Of a stretch of 23,653 nt of DNA, positions 1 to 8,993 are shown piece after piece. A program made the position numbers and the translations under genes. The DNA is from a virus. The stretch is from positions 1 to 23,653 of the IMG/VR virus record IMGVR_UViG_3300029286_000251; one strand, given 5' to 3'. Each line of letters opens with the position of its first letter. The stretch's first letter is position 1. The notes under the pieces were generated by a model that saw nothing but the letters and a program-made list of their open reading frames with translations, had not been told where the DNA came from and did no database searches.

Positions 1-604
1 CATAGTCAATGGCGATTGCCGACGCGCTGGTGAACTGCTTGGTCAGCTTGACAACGCCATGCGCCCCCGCCACAAAAGCCGCCTGCAATGCAACGGAATT
101 ATCCCCAGTGGTCGTCGCACCCCACCATTCGGGGTAGATGGTAGAACCAGAAGGGAATACTACCTTTCCCGTACCCGTACAGGAAAACACCTGATACAGA
201 CCAGCCTCAAACGGGCCGTTGATGGTAAGAGTCTTTCCTGTAGCGACTGAATATATAACTCCATTAGGAACATTAAGCGTAGTTGTTACTGTCTTATCAG
301 TAGAGATAGTATATGTCCCTAATACAAGATCATCCATCCTTACATCTTCATATATCTTAGTAGTATAACCTGATTTAGATACATTGATGTCATAGGTCTG
401 GTCTGCATTATAGTCAAAGTTATCAATATAGAAATAGAACGATCCATCAGAAGCTGAAGTGACTCCCGTAATCGCAGCAGTTGCAGTAAAGGTATCATAG
501 ATACTTGCTACCGTAGATGTGTTAGCAAGAGTAACTGCAATCGTGGCACCTGAAATGATCTTGCCATTACCATCTCTGCTCGTTCCAGCGTACTTCCATC
601 GCAT
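1..604 (-). CDS. Tailspike / tail fibre protein, C-terminus cut by the window edge
   Basis: An open frame with no stop runs from an ATG at 604 to the left edge, giving about 201 residues of an incomplete protein. The ATG overlaps the stop of the upstream gene as TGATG and has a strong AGGAGGT ribosome site five bases upstream (610-616). Residues 1-120 look like an anchor plus an Ig/carboxypeptidase-regulatory-like beta domain (SDGSFYFYIDNFDYNADQTY, SKSGYTTKIYEDV). From about residue 121 the sequence changes to the start of a right-handed beta-helix spike: GKTLTINGPFEAG, FPSGSTIYPEWWGA, then SVALQAAF. PEWWGA followed by 'D-x-x-ALQAA' is a known signature at the head of pectate-lyase-like phage spikes that bind or cleave surface polysaccharide. 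The receptor-binding part lies outside the window, so its substrate cannot be named. It is the last gene in view, after the ejection proteins. Confidence 0.82.
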   Translation of the reverse strand, partial: MRWKYAGTSRDGNGKIISGATIAVTLANTSTVASIYDTFTATAAITGVTSASDGSFYFYIDNFDYNADQTYDINVSKSGYTTKIYEDVRMDDLVLGTYTISTDKTVTTTLNVPNGVIYSVATGKTLTINGPFEAGLYQVFSCTGTGKVVFPSGSTIYPEWWGATTTGDNSVALQAAFVAGAHGVVKLTKQFTSASAIAIDY

Positions 605-1989
605 CAGATACCTCCTGTGATTTGTTCCATAGTCCCTTCAGGCATTCTGTTTCTCATCAGGGCCGGTTCTCTTTCTGTCTGAGTAGGCATAAAGTCAAAA
701 GAAAGAGTAGCATCAACTAGTCCAGCCATTGCTTTAGCTCCTAGACTTGTGCCCCCTGTGGCTGCGGCGGCAATCAAATCTTCCGGCCCATAAGTTTCCT
801 GCACCCCTCCACCTTCGTACTTATTAACCATAGTCTTTCTTTTCATCTCTTTTGCTTGCCCCGGAGAAAAAGCCCCTTGCCATTTCTTTACTTCTTTATC
901 AGAAGGAAGTACAGCAATAATATCGTCAGGCTCAAAGTCGTATCTCTTTCTACTCAATATTCTACCTGAAGGGTCTAGCTCCCTAGTGCCAGGATCATAA
1001 GGTTGTTTATGAAGTAATTCTTCTTTAGTCATTTTTCTTCTTGCAGCCGTATCGAATGAATCTACTTCATGTATCTGTGCTCTATATAATTCATAGTCTT
1101 TATTTCTGTTAACAAATTCTCTTAGTCTAAGAATGTCTTTGCTATTGAAATCATCAAGATTTCTTTTATGCGTACTCCATTTATTAGCTCTGTCTGCATA
1201 TAAAAAATCAACACCGCTTTTTAATTTCTTATAATTGCTTCCATGAACTCCTATATCGGACAATGTCATCCTATCTATTCCTGTAATCCGTTCATACTCT
1301 TGAGCTAGTTCTTGATTCCTTCTATATATACTGCTTGCATCCGCATTAGATAGTCGCTGCTGCAATATCATTTCATTGTTGAACATCTCATTGCTTATTG
1401 CATTTATTCTGTTTTTATCGGAATGCTTTAGATTCTTTACCTTCTCATAAGCGTCTTTTGCTACATCATAATATGCTTTTGATCTCTTTTCATTCTCTCT
1501 GATCTCAGGTATAGCTTCATCTGCCAACTTTCTGATAAGAGTTTTATTAGCTACCCATGCTTTTACAGGCCCACCACCATGAGGCCAATCCTCTTTCTCT
1601 TGGATAGCGTGTTGTAGTTCATGAATCATTGAACCTACTTTACTTGGCGCATCTTGTGCTATTGCGATTTCTCCATTAACATAAGTACTGACTGTCCCCG
1701 GAATCTTTTTTACTTTAATGTTCTTCCATAGTTCAGGGTAGTTCTGTGCTAATTCAGGGTGCGAGAAGATATCTGCAATTGGCTGGAACTTATCTCCCGG
1801 CTGTTTAAGATACTGTGATCCCACATCAGATATCTCTGCCTGAACCTTCTTATCTACAATCGTAGAGAACTTCCCTTCGATATCTGCCCAGTTCTTAGCC
1901 TTAGGGCCGACTCGTATAGCCTCTGCATCTTCAGGTAGCAATGCTGACCCCAATGCAGTCGCACCAAACGCTGGAAGAAGTTTCTTCAT
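604..1989 (-). CDS. Virion-associated zincin-like (HExxH) protein
   Basis: The 461-residue protein starts at ATG 1989, which overlaps the stop of the giant upstream gene as ATGA, with an AGGTGG ribosome site just before it. Residues 123-127 are HELQH, set in MIHELQHAIQEKEDW and followed by PHGGG. HExxH is the zinc-binding and catalytic motif of zincin metallopeptidases. The context 'HELQHxIQ-E--xxGG' resembles metallopeptidase-like LPD domains of large phage polyvalent proteins; that match is from memory. Residues 1-24 form a signal-like hydrophobic stretch ending in PEDAEA. Residues 150-330 are highly charged and probably helical. An acidic segment (YDFEPDDIIAV) and a hydrophobic Ala/Gly patch follow near the C-terminus. 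Position after the ejection proteins suggests it is packaged in the virion and delivered to the host or acts on the cell wall. Protease activity is an inference; the third zinc ligand is not certain (E131, E133, D134 or H137). Confidence 0.62.
   Translation of the reverse strand: MKKLLPAFGATALGSALLPEDAEAIRVGPKAKNWADIEGKFSTIVDKKVQAEISDVGSQYLKQPGDKFQPIADIFSHPELAQNYPELWKNIKVKKIPGTVSTYVNGEIAIAQDAPSKVGSMIHELQHAIQEKEDWPHGGGPVKAWVANKTLIRKLADEAIPEIRENEKRSKAYYDVAKDAYEKVKNLKHSDKNRINAISNEMFNNEMILQQRLSNADASSIYRRNQELAQEYERITGIDRMTLSDIGVHGSNYKKLKSGVDFLYADRANKWSTHKRNLDDFNSKDILRLREFVNRNKDYELYRAQIHEVDSFDTAARRKMTKEELLHKQPYDPGTRELDPSGRILSRKRYDFEPDDIIAVLPSDKEVKKWQGAFSPGQAKEMKRKTMVNKYEGGGVQETYGPEDLIAAAATGGTSLGAKAMAGLVDATLSFDFMPTQTEREPALMRNRMPEGTMEQITGGI
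605..620 (-). promoter_or_regulatory. Ribosome binding site of the tailspike gene
   Basis: AGGAGGT at 610-616 lies five bases before the ATG at 604. It sits inside the last codons of the upstream gene, and the stop (TGA, 604-606) shares its A with the ATG. This fixes the tailspike start and suggests translational coupling. Confidence 0.8.
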
Positions 1990-4900
1990 TGTCTTGCCAC
2001 CTTATTAAATTCTCTAATCATATCTTCTGTAGCAATACCGCTGATAGAGTTTGCTTTCTGAAGCATCTCTGCTTTCTTTTCCGGGGAAGCGGTCTTGAGC
2101 CTGTTCCATAGTTTCTCTGCCCTTGCTTTAGGAGAATCTTTTCTTAGATTCTTCCAGAAGTATTTATCGGGCAAATCTTTAATCTCATATTCATCTTCAT
2201 ATCTCTTTGTGAGTCTGTCCTGAATTTCTTCTGGGGCACTCTGGATATACTTCACTACTGCATCATAGTCTGATCTTGATTTGGTCTTAAAGAACCGATT
2301 CATCTTTTCATCAAAATCTCTGTTCTCAACAAACCTTTCAGTTCTTACTTTCATGTCAATTTCTTTAGACTCTTCCCTGTATTCAGTAGCAGGGTTAGTA
2401 TAAGACATTAATCGTTTAACTGAAGGGTTCGCTGATACCAATTCATTCCATCCCGTAGTAGCCAGTTTTTCTTGTGCCTCCCCTGTAGCGAACTGAATTG
2501 CCGTCCCTGTTGCACTAACAATAGGGTTACTATAAGGGAGGACTTTACCAAGAGCAGTCTGCATTCTTACAGGAGAAAGACCTGTGGCTTGTCCTAATTC
2601 CTTGAACGCTTTTGGGGTTTCAGGGTAGGCTTCTTCTTTGGGGTCAACCCCCTGCGCACCTTTCCAGATTTGATCCCAAGTGAAGTCATTGACATTTGCC
2701 GCCATTGCAATAGCCCCTGCCAATAATGGTGGGAGGGAAGTCTTGATACCAAGATTCTGTAAAGCAATGAACAACTGTCTTTTAGGGATTGTACCGCTTA
2801 TCCCAAACTCTGCTGCTGCATCCATAGCACTTAAGAATATCTGCTGTGGTTGATCTTTGGCGATCTTCATGAATCTATAGACTTTGTTCCCTTGAGAATC
2901 ATGGAAGTCTGTTACTCCTGGCATTTGCGGAGGGACGATAATAAAGTTCTGCGCCTTGTCGGAATCTGAAATCTGTTTCAATGCTTCTGGGTTCTGTGAT
3001 CTATTCCAAGCATACAGCAAAAGACTTGCCGTTGAAAGTTGTGCCATCTTATAAGCAAAGTTAATCGGGTCTTGCTTTGCATTTCTTCCCAATACTCTTG
3101 TGCCTTGAATAGAAGCGTTAAGATACGGAACCATTGTATCAAGGAATTTAATTACATTTCCACCCTGAGAAAAGTCAATGCTACCTTCTCTTGCTATATT
3201 GGTTGCTTCGTATTCTAACTTACGCATCTCCTGTGCGTTTGGCGCACGGCCTAATCTTTTAGTAGATTCAGTAGTAAGATTTTCTAATGCTCTTCTTCTA
3301 TGGGCAACACGTGTCCAGATTTCTGAAGTCTCTCCAAGATACCCAAGAACCTTAGTAACGCTATTGATCTGTTCTCCTACTGCACCATGACCACCAAATC
3401 TACCATAGTAAGTTAGAAACTCTGTCCCGCCACCATCTCTAATGTAATCTTGTACTGCACCTTTACGAGTGAATACATCTTTGGCCGTGACTGCAAAATC
3501 TTTTGCGAACTGTGCAATAGCTACCGGAAGATGTCCTGAATACTGATGTCCAGACCACACAAGTGCTATATCTCTAGGCATGTTTGTGATCCAGAACAAA
3601 GGGTTATATCCTGTCGCCGCTGCTTTTAATGGAGTGCTTAACGAGAACCATCCAAGGAATTTACTTAGAGTATGGTTTATCAATGGGTCTGTTTTAACCC
3701 ATGACTTCTCAAATTCTTTCGGGACAATCATATCTACCCTTGTCCCATTCTCCATCACAGACACAATCCCTTCCCCGCTTTTAGGTTGAGCATACTGTGG
3801 GACACCGTTCTTTGAGTATCCAATAATGTTTGCCCTTCTAACAAGAGGGTTGGTTACATTCTGTTTTGCTAGTTCATCGGCTAATTCCAGCACAGATAGA
3901 TTAGCTTTATTTCTTGCAATAAGGTCTTGCACCCTTGAGGTATGTTGCTGTAAGAGAAGTTGCGATCTCTTCTCCATCAGGCCAATAGAACCTTCATCAA
4001 GTGCTTTGATACCAGAGTTAGGTGCATTGATAGCCCTACCGGAAATCTGCCCGTCCATCGTATCAAGATACTCAAGGTACTTTCTTGGGGAATAGAGCTT
4101 ATCTTTCATTGCATCAAAGGCTTCTTGAGATACAATTCCGTTTGAAAGTAACTGATCTAACTGATTCCTAGTTGCCTTGAAGTATTCTCCCATTCTTGTT
4201 TCAAGATTGGTGACTTGTTCTGTGGTAAGTCCTTCGATCTTTCCTACATTATCAAGGTAATCCTGAAACTGTTTTCCTTGTAATGCGTCAGGATGTCGGA
4301 CTCCGGGTTTGTATCCAGCGATTTCTACGTTACGTTGTGCTGCAATAAGGTTATCAAGAACAGTCTTCATCCTTCCATTAAGACCTTTGTGAATCTTCTC
4401 TGTCGCAAATCCAAACTGCCTTACTGCTTCTGCATTTGATCCGGCAGTAAGGTTTCTCATTATGACTGCTTGGCGTCCAAGTTCAGGATCAGCAGCCATT
4501 AGCATATTCTTTGCCTTACCAGAGACATCAATGAATCCTCTTACGAATGCATCCTTGAATTTCTTGGCAGACATACCAAACTTGGATATCAATGCATCGT
4601 CGGTCTTACGGAACATATCTGCTACTTGGAGTGCGTTCTGTTCTTCAAGAGTCTTAGGAACAAAAGTAATAGCCTTCTTGGGCCTTGGGAAGAACACCAT
4701 CCCCGCTGCCATACCTACAGCACCCTTCATTGGATCATAGGATATCGTTCCTTCTTCATCTATATCTATTCCTGCCACAGCACCAAAGACATTCTGTTTA
4801 GGGGGCCATAGTCCCATATCCTTTAACTGCTGTATATCTTCAGGAGACATCGTTTCAGTCTTTACTCCATCAGAGGCTTCTACTTTATTGCCTTTCTTTC

Positions 4901-6950
4901 TAAGGATAACTTTAGGAGTAGAAGATTTTGCAGCCTGTGCTACTTTCGCACCACTCTTCTTTAATGATTCTATCTGAGCCATTACAAAGTTAAGTAGTTT
5001 ATTTGCTTGAGTGGCCTCTTCTTTATTGTTTGCTTTTAATGCAGCAAGACGAGTTTCATTAACTCTTCCTGCTTCTGCTTCAAGTTCTGCAAGTTTAGTG
5101 GAGTTGTCTACTTCTGCGACTTTAGTCTCTTTAGCCGTTTTTACAGGAGTAGGAGTTTCTATTTTAGGAGCGACTCTTGCAGCAGGAGCCGATGGTTGTG
5201 ATCTTGCCACATTCCATTCGGATGCCACCTTAGCGTGCTGATCAAGAATAGTCTCTATCTTCCCTTGAAGCTCTTCAATAAGAGGTTTATTGCCTGACTG
5301 CATTGCAGTCATTAACTGTTCTCTTAAATCTTTTCCTTGCTGAACAAGACCATCCATTTCTGCTTTAAGACCACCTACTGTCTTAGGCATGCCACTAAGG
5401 ACTACTTCTTTAGGAGAAGCAGGAACAGGTTCTGGAATACTAGTTCCCCCGGCCTCTTTCGCAGTGGCTCCAGGCGTGCCAGTGGTTGTCTTAGAGGGCG
5501 CGGGGGAAACTTTCTTAGGAACTGTAGCCTTTATAGCCGGTGCTACAGGTGTTGGTTTTGGAAGATTGACATTCTCGCCCTCCTGCACGAATTTCTGGAC
5601 TGCCAATTTATCCATTGCATCCCATGTAAAAGAGGGACGATCAAGAATTGCTTTCATCCTTAGGGCTTCTTCCGATCTTGCAGACCTCACCGAACCGCTA
5701 AACTCTACGGCAAGTTCTTCTTGAAGGGCTTTACGAACCAACTGGTCTTCTGTTTCTGTGACACCATACTTAATAGGATCAAGTAATGTTGCGGCTTCTT
5801 CTGAAGTGTACTCTTTAATATTAAGTTGACGGAGTTTCTCCCCAATCAAAAGACCTGATTTATTATTGGCCTCAAGTTCCCTATAAGCATTAGGTAAAAC
5901 TCTCTGGCGGATTTCTGCTTTACGAGCAGCATCCTTAGCGTTCTTATATTCTTCCCTCAGCCTAATAATGTTCTCTTCAAGATCGCGGCCAAGTCTATCT
6001 GTCTCTACTTTTCTACGGGCAAACATCAATTCAAGGGTGAGTTTCCTTGACGCTTCTTCAGACTGCTTTTTAATCAGTTCTTCAACAGGAGCCATTGCTT
6101 CATTAGAAGCACCGCCCTCTGCCATTTCCTTTAACTTAGTCTTTAATGCAGTAACATCATTAAGAATAGGGACTAGACCTGTAGTTCCTTTGTCTCGTTC
6201 TAATCTTAAGACATGCTGGAGGGCTTCTGTTTTAGTTGTCCCCATCACCTTAGCGAGTTTATTTACACCAAGGGCAACCCTTCCAGCCCATCCAACAGAA
6301 GTAGTTGCTGCTTCAATTCCAGCCCAAATACCAGCATCCTTTGCCACATCTTCAACTGTGGGTAGCTCACCTTCTTTAATGAGATGCTCTGCTGCGGTCT
6401 TAGCGCCACCAGCAATACCCCATCCTGTGATCTTAGCAAGAGGATCGGCCCACTTAGATTTAGTCAGATTGGTTACGATCTTCGCTCCTGAACCAATGAC
6501 CTTTGCCGCCTTAGAAATAGGCAGAAACTCTCCTGCCATCTTAGCGGCACCAAGACCCATTTTGGCACTCGTAGAATCAAGGTCTTTAGGAGCAATAAAC
6601 TCTTCTCCTTTAATGACTTCTCTTTTTGATGAAGGTTTAGGAAGAATCTTGTCAGAGATTCCTAGGGTCGCACCAGAAAATGCTTCTCTTGCGGTATCAA
6701 CCACGGTTCCCGGCAGACCAGCAACAGTCATCCCTGCTGCATAAAGATTGGGATTTGTGGTCTTGAACTCTTTAGGTTCGTTTATTGTAGAAAAGAACGC
6801 TGTAGCGACTTCTTGACGAGTCCCTTTATCAAGTGCCTTGTATTCATCTGTGGCAATGTTCTTATCAAAATATATTCGGGCAACTTCATTCTTGGTTCCA
6901 AGAGGAAGTTCTTTCCATTGAGGGTCTTTAAGAATATCTTCCCAAGGCAT
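1986..6950 (-). CDS. Giant internal virion / ejection protein (polyvalent type)
   Basis: The 1654-residue protein starts at ATG 6950 behind AAAGGAG. Two short tandem repeats open it (residues 11-30 and 36-55, pattern W/Y-K-x-L-x-x-G-T-K/R-x-E-V-A). Residues 60-240 are Gly/Ala-rich and amphipathic. Charged coiled-coil-like segments lie near 290-360, 520-580 and 615-665, separated by a Pro/Thr/Ala linker (460-610). The best-conserved-looking part is about 1080-1320, with NPLFWITNMPRD and later DFSQGG followed by VPYLNASIQG. That pattern resembles the LPD38-type domain of large polyvalent phage proteins (from memory). The C-terminus (1525-1654) is highly charged and helical. By size and position, third after the Ala/Gly-rich and coiled-coil genes, it matches the T7 gp16 slot: an inner-core protein ejected into the cell to help DNA entry. 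No lysozyme or transglycosylase motif was recognised. Confidence 0.72.
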   Translation of the reverse strand: MPWEDILKDPQWKELPLGTKNEVARIYFDKNIATDEYKALDKGTRQEVATAFFSTINEPKEFKTTNPNLYAAGMTVAGLPGTVVDTAREAFSGATLGISDKILPKPSSKREVIKGEEFIAPKDLDSTSAKMGLGAAKMAGEFLPISKAAKVIGSGAKIVTNLTKSKWADPLAKITGWGIAGGAKTAAEHLIKEGELPTVEDVAKDAGIWAGIEAATTSVGWAGRVALGVNKLAKVMGTTKTEALQHVLRLERDKGTTGLVPILNDVTALKTKLKEMAEGGASNEAMAPVEELIKKQSEEASRKLTLELMFARRKVETDRLGRDLEENIIRLREEYKNAKDAARKAEIRQRVLPNAYRELEANNKSGLLIGEKLRQLNIKEYTSEEAATLLDPIKYGVTETEDQLVRKALQEELAVEFSGSVRSARSEEALRMKAILDRPSFTWDAMDKLAVQKFVQEGENVNLPKPTPVAPAIKATVPKKVSPAPSKTTTGTPGATAKEAGGTSIPEPVPASPKEVVLSGMPKTVGGLKAEMDGLVQQGKDLREQLMTAMQSGNKPLIEELQGKIETILDQHAKVASEWNVARSQPSAPAARVAPKIETPTPVKTAKETKVAEVDNSTKLAELEAEAGRVNETRLAALKANNKEEATQANKLLNFVMAQIESLKKSGAKVAQAAKSSTPKVILRKKGNKVEASDGVKTETMSPEDIQQLKDMGLWPPKQNVFGAVAGIDIDEEGTISYDPMKGAVGMAAGMVFFPRPKKAITFVPKTLEEQNALQVADMFRKTDDALISKFGMSAKKFKDAFVRGFIDVSGKAKNMLMAADPELGRQAVIMRNLTAGSNAEAVRQFGFATEKIHKGLNGRMKTVLDNLIAAQRNVEIAGYKPGVRHPDALQGKQFQDYLDNVGKIEGLTTEQVTNLETRMGEYFKATRNQLDQLLSNGIVSQEAFDAMKDKLYSPRKYLEYLDTMDGQISGRAINAPNSGIKALDEGSIGLMEKRSQLLLQQHTSRVQDLIARNKANLSVLELADELAKQNVTNPLVRRANIIGYSKNGVPQYAQPKSGEGIVSVMENGTRVDMIVPKEFEKSWVKTDPLINHTLSKFLGWFSLSTPLKAAATGYNPLFWITNMPRDIALVWSGHQYSGHLPVAIAQFAKDFAVTAKDVFTRKGAVQDYIRDGGGTEFLTYYGRFGGHGAVGEQINSVTKVLGYLGETSEIWTRVAHRRRALENLTTESTKRLGRAPNAQEMRKLEYEATNIAREGSIDFSQGGNVIKFLDTMVPYLNASIQGTRVLGRNAKQDPINFAYKMAQLSTASLLLYAWNRSQNPEALKQISDSDKAQNFIIVPPQMPGVTDFHDSQGNKVYRFMKIAKDQPQQIFLSAMDAAAEFGISGTIPKRQLFIALQNLGIKTSLPPLLAGAIAMAANVNDFTWDQIWKGAQGVDPKEEAYPETPKAFKELGQATGLSPVRMQTALGKVLPYSNPIVSATGTAIQFATGEAQEKLATTGWNELVSANPSVKRLMSYTNPATEYREESKEIDMKVRTERFVENRDFDEKMNRFFKTKSRSDYDAVVKYIQSAPEEIQDRLTKRYEDEYEIKDLPDKYFWKNLRKDSPKARAEKLWNRLKTASPEKKAEMLQKANSISGIATEDMIREFNKVARQ

Positions 6951-6962
6951 CTTGTTGCTCCT

Positions 6963-8033
6963 TTACTTACCCTTAGACTTTTTAATGGCCTCAAGTAATC
7001 TGCCAAGTTCAGAACCTTCGCCACCCGGCAAAGACAGTCCCGGCTTCTCTTTCTTCCCGGCACTCTTATATTCTTTCCAAGCCTCTTCCATTACTTGATC
7101 TTCATCTTTGAATCTTTTCTTTGCATAAGCAGAAAGATAATCAGACCAATCAAGGACATCCTTCTTGAGTTTAAGTCCTTTGTCTAGGGCAAACCGAGCA
7201 GCATTTGCAAGCCTGTCGGTCTTACCTGATTCAGTTTTTTCTGTAATAGCCATCTGTCTTGTTTTGAATGGCCCTGTATATGCTATTTTCCCTTGTGGGG
7301 TATTTATATAATACGTACCTGTTCGTTCATCCATTAGAACAGCAACATTATCCCGTGTAACTCCTACATCTTTATAAGAAGGAGTATATCCCGCTTCTGG
7401 TCTAAGACTTTCTCTTTTATTTTTTGCTAATCTCTCTTGCAATTGATCTGCGGAAAGATTCCCATTCCAGTATTCTTCTGCATCAATACCGTACTTAGTA
7501 ACAGATGCCTCATGTTCTTTTTGGAATCCTTCTATTTCTGCTAATTTTGAAGTTCTAGCCGCAGACAATTGTCTCCGTTTCCCAATAAGTTCTGCCTTCT
7601 TTTTGTTATCATCTGGCATCTCCAGGATTTGCTGGTCTAAAGTTTCTATCTGAGACTCAACACTTTGCAACCCTGCCATCTTTGCGCCTTCAATAAATTT
7701 AGGAATTTTCATAATCTCCATAGCGGAAGTTAAATTCCTAGTCCTGATTATTCTTTTCCCGTTTAATTCTTCTGTGTGAGGCGTAAGTATCTTGTCTAAG
7801 TATTCATATCGTGGATCACCTTTGGTTAGGCCAGCACTTGCATATATATCGTCAATAGCCATAGGAGTATTCATAAACTCCATCTCTTGTTTCTTTCTTG
7901 TCCCCTCCATATCAGTCAAGGCTTGACGCTTCTTCTCACCCTCCATAGCAAGAGAGGTTTGTTTCATGCTTTGTAATGCCTGTACGTTCTGAATACCTTG
8001 GCTAAGTCCTATGCCTACTCCAGACCAATCCAT
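6963..8033 (-). CDS. Internal virion protein, coiled-coil (T7 gp15-like position)
   Basis: The 356-residue protein starts at ATG 8033 with AAGGAGG upstream that overlaps the previous gene's stop. It begins MDWSGVGIGLSQGIQNVQAL and becomes very charged and helical. A likely coiled coil covers about residues 105-175 (SQIETLDQQILEMPDDNKKK, then RRQLSAARTSKLAEIEGFQK). A short beta-rich patch near 215-245 (VAVLMDERTGTYYINTPQGK) and a lysine-rich C-terminus follow. I do not recognise a family. Its place between an Ala/Gly-rich protein and the giant ejection protein is where short-tailed phages encode the middle member of the internal core set, so a role in the ejection apparatus is the most reasonable inference. 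A tail or chaperone role is not excluded. Confidence 0.6.
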   Translation of the reverse strand: MDWSGVGIGLSQGIQNVQALQSMKQTSLAMEGEKKRQALTDMEGTRKKQEMEFMNTPMAIDDIYASAGLTKGDPRYEYLDKILTPHTEELNGKRIIRTRNLTSAMEIMKIPKFIEGAKMAGLQSVESQIETLDQQILEMPDDNKKKAELIGKRRQLSAARTSKLAEIEGFQKEHEASVTKYGIDAEEYWNGNLSADQLQERLAKNKRESLRPEAGYTPSYKDVGVTRDNVAVLMDERTGTYYINTPQGKIAYTGPFKTRQMAITEKTESGKTDRLANAARFALDKGLKLKKDVLDWSDYLSAYAKKRFKDEDQVMEEAWKEYKSAGKKEKPGLSLPGGEGSELGRLLEAIKKSKGK

Positions 8034-8045
8034 GATAATACCTCC

Positions 8046-8981
8046 TTACCAACCACCAAATATTTTTTTGATTGTATCCGTTATCCCACTAAAAACCTGT
8101 TCAACAGCACCAACAATGTCTCCCTTAAATGCTTTCTCTAGTGATTTTCCAACCACATTATTTTCGGCCTCTTGAAACCAATTCACTGTTTTCCCTATTG
8201 CGCTATCCTTTCCAAATACAGCTTTCATTGCTAATGCTCCAGGGCCAACAGCAGCAATACTTCCCGGGGCACTCATAAAAGCCCCAAAGTTTGATCTATC
8301 TTCAATCGCTTTATCCGTTTCTCCGTATTTCCCTCTTAATGCAGAAGCCACCCCTGCAATTGCTACTGGTCCAGCGATACCCCATCCAGCACCACCGGCT
8401 GCACCTGATCCTGTTGCAGCCGTTGATCCTCCCATACTTCCGTATGTACCACCAAGTTCAAGTGCCCCTGTCGATCCAATTGATGCTCCTCCGGCGTATC
8501 CACCGCCCATTGCGGCTCCTCCTGCAAGGCCCGATTCAACTCCACCAATGGCCGCATTTGCTGCTCCAGAGTATAAAGCAGTTCCAGCCTCTGCCGCACC
8601 TATTGCCGTTGGTGCTGCCCCTGCAACATAATTGTATCCAGCTTTAGCGGCATCTCCCAGCAAGGTGCTATTACTCATTAGATATGCCCCGCCAAGACTT
8701 GTGGCTGCACTCGTCAATCCTGCTCTGCTTGCAGCATCTCTACTCTTCTCTGCTTCTGCTTGATTAAAAGCTTGTGCATTTTCAGCCAACGCAAATGCCC
8801 TATCTCTATTAGACACATCTTCGGCTCTTGCAGACCTTCTTTCTTCCGATTCGTATCTTGTAGAAAGAGCAGCAGACAAGGCTCCCGGTGTCAATGCAGC
8901 ATCGTATCGTCCGGTTTGAACCTGACGCCCCTCCTGCATCCTCTTTAATTCATCCATAAATGTTGACCACGGCTGTGCCAT
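8046..8981 (-). CDS. Ala/Gly-rich internal virion protein (T7 gp14-like position)
   Basis: The 311-residue protein starts at ATG 8981 with AAAGGAGGT upstream; the ribosome site adjoins the stop of the nozzle gene. The N-terminal third is polar and helical (MAQPWSTFMDELKRMQEGRQ and a charged stretch to about residue 85). Residues 88-220 are extremely rich in Ala, Gly and Ser with hydrophobic runs (AAIGGVESGLAGGAAMGGG, GSGAAGGAGWGIAGPVAIAG). The C-terminus is amphipathic (VVGKSLEKAFKGDIVGAVEQ, ending IKKIFGGW). This composition is typical of small ejection proteins that insert into or cross the outer membrane ahead of the DNA. Family membership is inferred from composition and order, not from a motif. 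Confidence 0.6.
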   Translation of the reverse strand: MAQPWSTFMDELKRMQEGRQVQTGRYDAALTPGALSAALSTRYESEERRSARAEDVSNRDRAFALAENAQAFNQAEAEKSRDAASRAGLTSAATSLGGAYLMSNSTLLGDAAKAGYNYVAGAAPTAIGAAEAGTALYSGAANAAIGGVESGLAGGAAMGGGYAGGASIGSTGALELGGTYGSMGGSTAATGSGAAGGAGWGIAGPVAIAGVASALRGKYGETDKAIEDRSNFGAFMSAPGSIAAVGPGALAMKAVFGKDSAIGKTVNWFQEAENNVVGKSLEKAFKGDIVGAVEQVFSGITDTIKKIFGGW

Positions 8982-8993
8982 AACTACCTCCTT

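Noticed and set aside
59-250. Plus-strand 63-codon frame at the left edge
   Set aside because: It lies opposite the tailspike frame, which has a strong ribosome site and the PEWWGA signature; no motif in the plus frame.
1980-1995. Programmed frameshift joining the giant protein and the zincin-like protein
   Set aside because: No slippery heptamer is visible at the junction, and a good AGGTGG ribosome site with ATGA overlap explains expression by re-initiation.
5968-6744. Plus-strand open frame (258 codons) opposite the giant virion gene
   Set aside because: Antisense shadow of a strongly supported coding region; low-complexity Ser/Ala/Leu composition and no operon partner on that strand.
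8291-8647. Plus-strand Leu/Pro/Gln-rich frame
   Set aside because: It is the antisense reading of an Ala/Gly-rich coding stretch; the composition is an artefact of repeated codons.
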